Origin: Selenomonadaceae bacterium
GTDB taxonomy: Bacteria > Bacillota > Negativicutes > Selenomonadales > Selenomonadaceae
Length of the DNA stretch: 11,225 nt
Assembly: GCA_016280345.1 (NCBI GenBank)
Contig: JAEEGN010000044.1
Location: 1-11,225 of the forward strand
Reading direction: 5' to 3'
This document shows, piece by piece, positions 6,244 through 11,225 of this stretch. Below the pieces are notes generated by a model. That model worked only from the letters and a program-made list of their open reading frames with translations, searched no databases and was not told the DNA's origin. A program made the position numbers and the translations under genes. Every line of letters starts with the position of its first letter. The stretch's first letter is position 1.

Positions 6244-7578
6244 ATGCAAACGACAGCGCATCAAGGGATGTTCAGCCAAAAGCAGCTTTGGCATCTCGTC
6301 TGGCCTCTATTGATCGAGCAGCTTTTGGCCGTTCTGGTCGGCATGGTTGACGTCCTGATGGTCTCCTTTGTCGGGGAGGCGGCCGTTTCCGGCGTTTCTC
6401 TGGTGGACGCCGTCAATCATCTTGTCATCCAACTTCTGTTTGCCCTGACCGCCGGCGGCACGGTGGTCTGCGCCCGGTATATCGGCGGCAACGATACGGC
6501 TTCGGCGCGAAAGAGCGGGGGCCAGCTCCTTTTCATCACCACGGTTTCCATGGCGCTGCTGTCGGTTTTTCTCCTCGTCGGCGGCCGGCCGGTCCTGCGC
6601 CTTCTGTTTGGCACGGTGACGCCGGAGGTCATGGAAGACGCCGAGATTTACATGCGATACACCGCCATCTCCTTCCCGTTTTTAGGGGTATATCACGCGG
6701 TGTCTTCCGTTTTTCGCGCCCAGGGAAATACCCGGATGGCCATGCTGGCTTCCCTGGGGATGAACCTGATGAACATTGTCGGTGACGCGCTGTGCATTTT
6801 CGGCTTTGGCATGGGCGTGGAGGGTGTCGCGCTTCCCACGCTGCTGTCCCGGATTATCGCGGCGGCCGCCATGGGCTGCTGCCTCCAGATGCCGGGCAAT
6901 CCGCTTCGCCTGCGCGGCTTCGGGCAATGCCGTCCCGACGGGGCTGTCCTGCGGCAAATCCTGGCCATCGGGATTCCGGCCAGCGTCGAAAGCGTCCTGT
7001 TCAATCTGGGCAAAGTGATGCTCCAGAGCCTGGTGTCCACGCTGGGTACGGCCTCCATCGCCGCCTATGCCGTGGCCGGCAATCTGGCGACATATCTGTA
7101 TCTGCCCGGCAACGCCATGGGCACGGCCATCACGACGGTAGCCGGCCAATGTCTCGGCGCCAACGCGCCGGAACAGGCAAAAAACTACACGAAGCGGCTG
7201 ATCCTCATGGATTACGCGGCGCTGCTCCCCATCTGCGTCGTCATGATCCTGGGCCGGGCCTTCTGGGTCGGCCTCTATCATCTTTCCCCGCCATCCGCCC
7301 GTCTGGCGGAAGGCCTGATCCTGTCTCATTCGCTGGCGATGGTGATCTGGCCCGTCGCTTTCCTGCTGCCGTATTATTTCCGGGCCGCCGGCCGGGCAGT
7401 GTTTTCCATGCTTACGGCGGTGGGGACGATGGCGGCCTTTCGGATTGGGCTGGCCTGTCTGTTCGTGCTCTGGTTGGGGAAGGACGTGCTCTGGATCTGG
7501 TACGCCATGTTCGTCGACTGGTTTTTCCGCCTGCTGATATTCGGGGCGGCCTTCCGGAACACGAAGCCGCTTCGGTAA
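6244..7578 (+). CDS. MATE-family multidrug efflux transporter
   Basis: Inner-membrane antiporter that exports drugs or metabolites in exchange for sodium or protons. Start 6244 (444 aa) is chosen because GGAGGT (6231-6236) lies seven bases upstream; the ATG at 6229 overlaps that site. The protein is hydrophobic throughout with about twelve predicted helices in two halves. The first half has VDVLMVSFVGEAAVSGVSLVD and ALTAGGTVVCARYIGG; the second has GTAITTVAGQCLGANAPEQA, both typical of the family, and the length is normal. The substrate cannot be told. No convincing promoter is seen in 6072-6243, so expression may come from read-through of the cyclic-di-GMP genes across the relic hairpin, or from a weak promoter I cannot recognise. 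The gene ends one base into the A-tract of its terminator. The 3' end is the intact partner of the relic at 6092. Confidence 0.93.
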   Translation: MQTTAHQGMFSQKQLWHLVWPLLIEQLLAVLVGMVDVLMVSFVGEAAVSGVSLVDAVNHLVIQLLFALTAGGTVVCARYIGGNDTASARKSGGQLLFITTVSMALLSVFLLVGGRPVLRLLFGTVTPEVMEDAEIYMRYTAISFPFLGVYHAVSSVFRAQGNTRMAMLASLGMNLMNIVGDALCIFGFGMGVEGVALPTLLSRIIAAAAMGCCLQMPGNPLRLRGFGQCRPDGAVLRQILAIGIPASVESVLFNLGKVMLQSLVSTLGTASIAAYAVAGNLATYLYLPGNAMGTAITTVAGQCLGANAPEQAKNYTKRLILMDYAALLPICVVMILGRAFWVGLYHLSPPSARLAEGLILSHSLAMVIWPVAFLLPYYFRAAGRAVFSMLTAVGTMAAFRIGLACLFVLWLGKDVLWIWYAMFVDWFFRLLIFGAAFRNTKPLR

Positions 7579-7631
7579 AAAAGCAGCCGCCGGATCGAAG
7601 CCTGACGCTTCGGTTCGGCGGCTGCTTTGTT
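7499..7631 (+). repeat. Direct repeat copy 2 (MATE 3' end plus terminator)
   Basis: Second member of the imperfect repeat described at 6092-6222. It covers the last 26 codons and the stop of the intact MATE gene and the terminator after it, so this is the functional version. Confidence 0.7.
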
Positions 7632-7634
7632 TTT
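7577..7634. terminator. Bidirectional terminator between convergent genes
   Basis: Arms 7583-7601 and 7607-7625 form a 19-base stem with two G-T wobbles and a CTGAC loop. On the plus strand TTTGTTTTT follows (7626-7634), ending the MATE transcript. On the minus strand the AAAAAA at 7577-7582 supplies a U-tract for the gene that ends at 7664. The stem begins five bases after the MATE stop codon. Confidence 0.9.
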
Positions 7635-7663
7635 CCCCGGGCTATGCCCGTTTCATTTTCCCG

Positions 7664-8461
7664 TCAATCCTCGTGGCTGTGACCGTGGTGGCAACCGTGG
7701 CCTTCCTCGTGACCGTGGCCGTGGTGATGGCAGCCGTGGCCTTCCTCGTGACCGTGGCAATGACCGTGGCAACCATGCTCTTCACCGGATGCGTGGTCGT
7801 GGTGATGGCAGGCCGAATCGGGATCGTAGGCGAGATGGCCGGCGAGGTAGCTCTGTACCGCTTCATCGGCGTTGCCCGTCACCCCCGGCAGCAGCCGGAT
7901 GCCCACGTCCTTCAGCGCTTCCCGGGCGCCCATGCCGATGCCGCCGCAGATGAGCGTTTCCACTTCGGAGGCGCGCAGGAAGCCGGCCAGGGCCCCATGG
8001 CCGTTGCCGTTGGTGTCGATGATCTGCGAGGACTTGATGGCACCGTCCTCCACGTCGTACAGCTTGAACTGCTCCGTCCGGCCGAAATGCTGCCCGACCA
8101 TTCCCTCTTCGTACGTAACCGCAATTCTCATGATATTCTCTCCTTTTCTCCTGATGTCGGCAGCGGCGGGAAGCGTGTCAATCCGATAGGACCCGCCGGT
8201 GATGCGGAGGCGCTTGCCGTTGATCAGCGCGTCCGCCAGCTTGAAGCGGGCGTTCTCGTAGATGTTGGCGATGGTGGCCCGGGATACCCCCATGGCCGCG
8301 GCGCATTCCTCCTGCGTCGATTTCCGGTAATCGATCAGGCGGATGGCCTCGTACTCGTCCAGCGTGAATTCGACCGTATCGGCATAACCCGTTCCCTCCG
8401 GCGCGAAGCTCCAATAGCCCGGATAGCCGCAAATTCTCCGGCATCTCTTGTGTCTTGGCAT
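7664..8461 (-). CDS. DUF134 (UPF0251) DNA-binding domain fused to NifX/MTH1175-like domain, His-rich tail
   Basis: Residues 1-95 are DUF134: the start MPRHKRCRRICGYPGYW and a helix-turn-helix around STQEECAAAMGVSRATIANIY, implying a DNA-binding regulator. Residues about 111-215 (MRIAVTYEEGMVGQHFGRTEQF, CGGIGMGAREAL) match the dinitrogenase iron-molybdenum cofactor family, small proteins that bind iron-sulfur or metal cofactors. The last 48 residues hold 20 His and 5 Cys, a likely soft-metal-binding tail. Fusion of the first two domains is known in anaerobes. No nif genes are near, so nitrogen fixation is not implied; metal or iron-sulfur sensing is an inference. Start 8461 fits the usual DUF134 beginning and has GGAGG four bases before it. 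The upstream ATG at 8488 lacks a ribosome site and lies in the operator palindrome. Protein length 265 aa. A second start at 8131 is likely. Confidence 0.88.
   Translation of the reverse strand: MPRHKRCRRICGYPGYWSFAPEGTGYADTVEFTLDEYEAIRLIDYRKSTQEECAAAMGVSRATIANIYENARFKLADALINGKRLRITGGSYRIDTLPAAADIRRKGENIMRIAVTYEEGMVGQHFGRTEQFKLYDVEDGAIKSSQIIDTNGNGHGALAGFLRASEVETLICGGIGMGAREALKDVGIRLLPGVTGNADEAVQSYLAGHLAYDPDSACHHHDHASGEEHGCHGHCHGHEEGHGCHHHGHGHEEGHGCHHGHSHED
7695..7758 (-). repeat. In-frame tandem repeat in the His-rich tail
   Basis: A 25-base sequence at 7695-7719 recurs exactly at 7734-7758. The period of 39 bases equals 13 codons and encodes GHEEGHGCHHHGH-type units. The exact identity points to recent expansion, and the number of units may vary between strains. 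Confidence 0.85.
8129..8152 (-). promoter_or_regulatory. Internal ribosome site and start for a free NifX-like protein
   Basis: On the minus strand AAAAGGAGAG precedes an in-frame ATG at 8131 by about eight bases, a better site than that of the full-length gene. It lies exactly at the join between the two domains. Translation from it would give a 155-residue protein with the NifX-like domain and His-rich tail but no DNA-binding part. Confidence 0.55.
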
Positions 8462-8471
8462 GGCTCCTCCA

Positions 8472-8545
8472 TTTCTGGCATATGCCATTTATTTGAATCA
8501 TACCACCGTTTCTGGCTTATGTCAATTAATTTAAGTTTTATGCCC
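8472..8545. promoter_or_regulatory. Tandem operator-like repeats around the DUF134-NifX promoter
   Basis: Two copies of a sequence beginning TTTCTGGC, then A/T, TATG, start 37 bases apart (8472 and 8509) and stay similar for about 30 bases. Copy 1 contains a perfect 12-base palindrome, TGGCATATGCCA (8476-8487); copy 2 has TGGCTTATGTCA (8513-8524). Copy 1 lies at the expected transcript start and copy 2 overlaps the -35 box. Autoregulation by the DUF134 domain is the simplest reading. Confidence 0.65.
8497..8525 (-). promoter_or_regulatory. Promoter of the DUF134-NifX gene
   Basis: On the minus strand a perfect TTGACA (8525-8520), 17-base spacer and TATGAT (8502-8497). Transcription would start near 8490, about 30 bases before the ATG at 8461. 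The operator-like repeats lie on both sides. Confidence 0.75.
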
Positions 8546-8550
8546 CGCCT

Positions 8551-8599
8551 AAAATAATACCATATTGACTCTTTTGGGGTTCTATAGTAGAATTTGAAT
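8551..8599 (+). promoter_or_regulatory. TetR gene promoter with shared regulatory box
   Basis: TTGACT (8565-8570), 17-base spacer, TAGAAT (8588-8593). AAAATAATAC stands 14 bases before the -35 box and ATAGTA begins 19 bases after its first base. Both features recur at identical offsets in the promoter at 9228-9276, so this is probably the TetR operator and autoregulatory site. Confidence 0.65.
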
Positions 8600-8611
8600 C
8601 AAGATAGCATG

Positions 8612-8641
8612 GTTCCGAAGGTCGTCAACCGACTGTGGAAC
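8612..8641 (+). other. Possible hairpin in the TetR mRNA leader
   Basis: GTTCC (8612-8616) can pair with GGAAC (8637-8641), and inside it GTCG (8621-8624) with CGAC (8630-8633). The stems are short and interrupted. It ends a few bases before the AAAGAGGA ribosome site. Confidence 0.25.
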
Positions 8642-8663
8642 GGACGAAAAGAGGACGATGGAA

Positions 8664-9197
8664 ATGGCGTTTGACAGGGAGGAACTATTGGACAGGCTCG
8701 CGATGGCGCTGGTGGCGAATCCCGGAAGTACCATGCAGGAGCTGGCGGACAGCGCGGGTATCAGCAAGGCGAGCCTGCACCGCATTTACTCGACGAAAGA
8801 AAAATTGCAGGCCACCATCGTGGAGCGGATGCGGGGCGTATTTGCCGAAATCCGCAGGACAATCCAAAAACCGCATGAGGATTACATGGAGGCGCTGCGG
8901 GAACTGGTCTCAATCCATTGCCGCAACAGCACCTATGTCCTCTTTACCGGGCGGGACGATTTTTTTGAGATGCTCCAGGACGGGGAATGGGACGCCTACT
9001 ACAACGATCTGGAAATATTTTTCCGCGAGGGGCAGGAGCGCGGTATGCTGACGCTGGATTTTTCGGCGGGTGTCATTGGCGATATTTTCATCAGCCTCGT
9101 CACGGGTATTCTCGAATGTTGCCTTTGGGGACATCTGACGGAGCGGGACCGGGAAAGGACGATTCTGCGGGCGCTCTTGGGCGGCGTTGAAAAGTAA
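8664..9197 (+). CDS. TetR/AcrR-family transcriptional regulator
   Basis: A 177-residue repressor-type protein. The N-terminal helix-turn-helix (about residues 23-50) reads TMQELADSAGISKASLHRIY followed by STKEKL, the characteristic end of the TetR DNA-binding domain. The remaining helical part is the ligand-binding and dimerisation domain, too variable to predict an effector. The ATG at 8664 has GAGGA eight bases upstream; the in-frame ATG at 8658 is only two bases from it but cannot be excluded. No terminator follows, so some transcripts may run into the 9323 gene. Position and shared promoter boxes suggest it controls its own gene and the operon carrying the RND pump, probably induced by a pump substrate. 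The shared boxes are seen; regulation is inferred. Confidence 0.9.
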   Translation: MAFDREELLDRLAMALVANPGSTMQELADSAGISKASLHRIYSTKEKLQATIVERMRGVFAEIRRTIQKPHEDYMEALRELVSIHCRNSTYVLFTGRDDFFEMLQDGEWDAYYNDLEIFFREGQERGMLTLDFSAGVIGDIFISLVTGILECCLWGHLTERDRERTILRALLGGVEK

Positions 9198-9227
9198 AGG
9201 GTAGGGGAGAATAAGATAACAAGAAAT

Positions 9228-9276
9228 AAAATAATACTACCTTGACTTATTTTGCTTTGCATAGTATCATAATTGG
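9228..9276 (+). promoter_or_regulatory. Promoter of the 9323-RND operon with shared TetR box
   Basis: TTGACT (9242-9247), 17-base spacer, TATCAT (9265-9270). AAAATAATAC (9228-9237) and ATAGTA (9261-9266) hold the same offsets from the -35 box as in the TetR promoter. An inverted repeat AAAATAA/TTATTTT (9228-9234, 9247-9253) and ATACTA/TAGTAT (9234-9239, 9262-9267) are also present and may be the protein contacts. Expected transcript start is near 9277. Confidence 0.7.
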
Positions 9277-9322
9277 CAAGGGACGAACTTCGCCGGCAAG
9301 GCAAAATGAGGAGGAATAAGGT

Positions 9323-9832
9323 ATGGAAGTAACAAGGGAATTGTTGAAACCGGTCAACCCGAAGACGGAGGCCGGCACGGAAGCACTGGCGCCAGCGGAA
9401 AAGCCGGCGAAAGCGGAACGCGCTTTCCAGGTGGAGGACAGCGTAGAGATTTCAAAAGAAGGCTATATCCGGCAGCAGATCACACAAGATAACGGTAAGG
9501 TTTTGACGATGCCAAAGGAAGAGGGAACCGGCAAGGCGCTATACCGAAATCCCAAAGCTCCGGCGGGGGCGGCGAAGGCGCCGGCGATGGATGCCGGCGA
9601 TGCGGTCGCCTTGAAACAGACCGCCGCCAGCATCATCGAGGGGAAGAACATTTCCCCGGCGGCGGAAAAGGCACTGAAGAATGCCAATCCGGCGCTTTAC
9701 GCGCAAGCCAAAGCCAAGGCAAAAGCCAGGGCGAAAGCGAAGGCAAAAGCCAAGGAAGAGGCGCAGGCCAAAGCGAAGGAAACGGCGCCGTCCCGGGAAG
9801 AGTTGCCGGCGGCTGAAAGCGGCAAGGCCTGA
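9323..9832 (+). CDS. Unrecognised Lys/Ala-rich protein, first gene of the RND operon
   Basis: I do not recognise a family. The gene is clearly translated by signal: GAGGAGGAATAAGG just before ATG at 9323, a strong promoter upstream, and 169 codons. No signal peptide, lipobox or membrane segment is visible, so the product should stay in the cytoplasm. Residues about 36-50 read VEDSVEISKEGYIRQQ, loosely like short motifs at the start of some flagella-associated proteins; I give that little weight. The middle is rich in Ala, Gly and Pro. Residues about 128-155 are a run of Ala-Lys pairs, strongly basic and probably helical, followed by an acidic end. It sits where RND operons normally encode the periplasmic adaptor, but lacks the adaptor's signal sequence, coiled coil and size. 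It could be an accessory or regulator of the pump, or an unrelated passenger. Confidence 0.75.
   Translation: MEVTRELLKPVNPKTEAGTEALAPAEKPAKAERAFQVEDSVEISKEGYIRQQITQDNGKVLTMPKEEGTGKALYRNPKAPAGAAKAPAMDAGDAVALKQTAASIIEGKNISPAAEKALKNANPALYAQAKAKAKARAKAKAKAKEEAQAKAKETAPSREELPAAESGKA
9706..9782 (+). repeat. Lys/Ala codon repeat
   Basis: GCN-AAR codon pairs (AAAGCC, AAGGCA and variants) repeat about ten times, with an Arg and a few Glu/Gln substitutions. The codons vary, so the protein pattern rather than the DNA appears to be maintained, although copy number may still change by slippage. Confidence 0.8.
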
Positions 9833-9881
9833 CCCGGGAAACAGGCAACGGCAGGAAAGACAGGAAGCACAGGCAAAGGAC

Positions 9882-9928
9882 GAGGGCTGCTGCATGAGAC
9901 TGAGGTGCGGCGGCCCTCTTTGCTTTTT
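9882..9928 (+). terminator. Intrinsic terminator or attenuator before the RND pump gene
   Basis: GAGGGCTGCTGCA (9882-9894) pairs with TGCGGCGGCCCTC (9906-9918) over 13 positions with two G-T wobbles and an 11-base loop; TTTGCTTTTTGG follows. It stands 46 bases before the pump ATG with no visible promoter in between, so pump expression seems to depend on read-through. The rest of 9833-9973 shows only the pump's GAGGAG ribosome site at 9957-9962. Confidence 0.7.
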
Positions 9929-9973
9929 GGGGACGGCAGGAAACAAGAAGAACGATGAGGAGATAACATTGGT

Positions 9974-11225
9974 ATGACGGGATTTTTCATCAGGCATCCA
10001 TTGTCGGCGATTGTCGCCGCGCTGCTTTTGACCATATTCGGGCTGCTTTCCGCCTTTTCGCTGCCCGTCGCCCAGTACCCGGAGATCGCGCCGCCAACGG
10101 TGATGGTGTCCACCACATATATCGGCGCCGACGCGGAAGTGCTCAACGACACGGTGGCGCAGGTCATCGAGAACGAAGTGAACGGCGTCGAGGGCATTGA
10201 CTATATGAAGTCCACTTCCGATTCCTCGGGGGCCTATTACCTCGAAATCGTTTTCCGTCCGGAGATCGACGGCGACACCGCCGCGGTCAAGGTGCAGAAC
10301 CGCATCTCCTCGGCGCTGCCGCAGCTGCCGGACGAGGTGCAGTCTTACGGCGTCACCACGACGAAGAGCTCCGAGGACATGGCGCTGGTCATTTCGTTGA
10401 TCTCGCCGAACGGCATCTATGACAGCATGTTCCTGAAAAACTATGCCCAGGTGTATTTCATGGACAAGATCAAGCGGGTCTACGGCGTCGGCTCCGTCAC
10501 GGAGTACACCGAGGATTTCGCCATGCGGATCTGGCTGAACCCGGAAAAGCTCGCTTCGCACGGGCTCACGGTGACGGACGTCACCGACGCCGTCAGGGAG
10601 CAGAACAAGCGGGCCGCCGTCGGTACGCTGGGCAAGATGCCCGCCGACGAGGGGCAGGAAACCCAATCCATCGGCCGCGCCGCAAATCGAAGGGAAACGC
10701 CGGCGGACTTTGCGGGCATCATCCTTCGCGCGGAGCCGGACGGACGCTACGTACGCCTCGGGGACGTGGCGGAGATTGCCAACGGCGTGCGGGACATGAA
10801 TTATGTTTCCCTGCAGGACGGGCTGGAAACCGCCGCCTTCAGCGTCTCCCTGACGAACGACGCCAACGCCATCGAGACCATTGGCAAGGTCAACGCGATT
10901 CTCGCGGAGGAGGCTCGCTCCTTCCCGCCGGGCATGGAGTACCGCACCCTTGTGGACAGCACCCGCTATGTGGCGGAGTCGATGAAGGAGGTATCGAATA
11001 CCTTCTGGGAGGCGCTGGCGCTCGTCGTCGCCATCATGTACCTGTTTTTGCGCGACCCCCGCGCTACCGTGATCGCCGTGCTGACGATTCCCGTCTCGCT
11101 GATTGCCACCTTTGCCGCGTTCAAGATTGCCGGTTTTTCCATCAACACGCTGACATTGTTCGCGATGGTGCTGGCCATCGGCATGGTGGTGGACGACGCG
11201 ATCGTCGTCATCGAGAGCGTGGAGC
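9974..11225 (+). CDS. AcrB-type RND multidrug efflux pump, N-terminal part
   Basis: Inner-membrane proton-driven pump of the HAE1 family that feeds drugs into a tripartite channel across the envelope. The visible 417 codons cover about 40% of the usual length of about 1,030; the gene runs off the right edge. It opens MTGFFIRHPLSAIVAALLL and continues LPVAQYPEIAPPTVMV, both typical. The periplasmic porter region follows, then helices resembling TM2-TM4 and VVDDAIVVIE with Asp407 and Asp408, the proton-relay pair at exactly the E. coli AcrB numbers. GAGGAG lies eleven bases before ATG, somewhat far. No adaptor gene precedes it. It shares a transcript with the 9323 gene, across the hairpin at 9882-9928. 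Family is certain; substrates are unknown. Confidence 0.96.
   Translation, partial: MTGFFIRHPLSAIVAALLLTIFGLLSAFSLPVAQYPEIAPPTVMVSTTYIGADAEVLNDTVAQVIENEVNGVEGIDYMKSTSDSSGAYYLEIVFRPEIDGDTAAVKVQNRISSALPQLPDEVQSYGVTTTKSSEDMALVISLISPNGIYDSMFLKNYAQVYFMDKIKRVYGVGSVTEYTEDFAMRIWLNPEKLASHGLTVTDVTDAVREQNKRAAVGTLGKMPADEGQETQSIGRAANRRETPADFAGIILRAEPDGRYVRLGDVAEIANGVRDMNYVSLQDGLETAAFSVSLTNDANAIETIGKVNAILAEEARSFPPGMEYRTLVDSTRYVAESMKEVSNTFWEALALVVAIMYLFLRDPRATVIAVLTIPVSLIATFAAFKIAGFSINTLTLFAMVLAIGMVVDDAIVVIESVE

Noticed and set aside
6116..6313. Small plus-strand open frame over the MATE relic and the start of the MATE gene
   Set aside because: It is the frameshifted continuation of the relic and overlaps the true MATE start; no ribosome site precedes it.
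7673..7780. Repeats that at first sight could be a CRISPR-like or minisatellite array
   Set aside because: The 39-base period is a multiple of three and sits in frame within the His-rich tail; there are no unique spacers.
8462..8488. Longer start for the DUF134-NifX protein at 8488
   Set aside because: No ribosome site precedes it, the ATG lies inside the operator palindrome at the expected transcript start, and DUF134 proteins normally begin as at 8461.

Overview
The window looks like chromosome of a G+C-rich diderm Firmicute, most likely a Negativicute of the Selenomonas/Megasphaera type. The grounds are an Lgt whose motifs resemble that group as I remember it, an AcrB-type RND pump (which implies an outer membrane), strong GGAGG-type ribosome sites and sigma-A-like promoters. 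This placement is an inference from family knowledge; no search was run. I saw no rRNA, tRNA, CRISPR array, insertion sequence or phage gene.

Layout. (1) 1-840, minus: lgt, prolipoprotein diacylglyceryl transferase, running off the left edge. (2) 841-1274: divergent control region with an lgt promoter, two plus-strand promoters, an AT-rich palindrome and a leader hairpin. (3) 1275-6071, plus: two cyclic-di-GMP genes. The first is a soluble PAS-GGDEF-GAF-PAS diguanylate cyclase. The second is a membrane protein with two periplasmic solute-binding domains, a degenerate GGDEF and an intact EAL phosphodiesterase domain. Synthesis and breakdown are thus encoded side by side, the breakdown enzyme apparently controlled by an outside ligand. 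(4) 6092-6222: remnant of the 3' end of a lost MATE gene with its terminator, directly before an intact MATE gene (6244-7578). (5) 7577-7634: terminator that should work in both directions. (6) 7664-8461, minus: DUF134 DNA-binding domain fused to a NifX/MTH1175-like domain and a His/Cys-rich tail. It has a tandemly duplicated operator-like element around its own promoter and a strong internal start site. (7) 8664-9197: TetR-family regulator. (8) 9323-9832: unrecognised Lys/Ala-rich protein. (9) 9974 to the right edge: AcrB-type RND pump, N-terminal 417 codons.

How the genes work together. The TetR gene and the 9323 gene have promoters sharing a box of about 45 bp in the same register, so TetR probably controls both itself and the pump operon. 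The pump gene has no visible promoter of its own and lies behind a terminator-like hairpin. The MATE gene is placed in the same way behind the inherited relic hairpin. No membrane-fusion (AcrA-like) gene lies in the position where one is normally found.

The most original observations are the MATE relic with its terminator, the duplicated operator around the DUF134-NifX promoter with the hidden internal start, the paired TetR boxes, and the unknown Lys/Ala-rich protein in the AcrA position. I do not see a wholly new multi-gene system.
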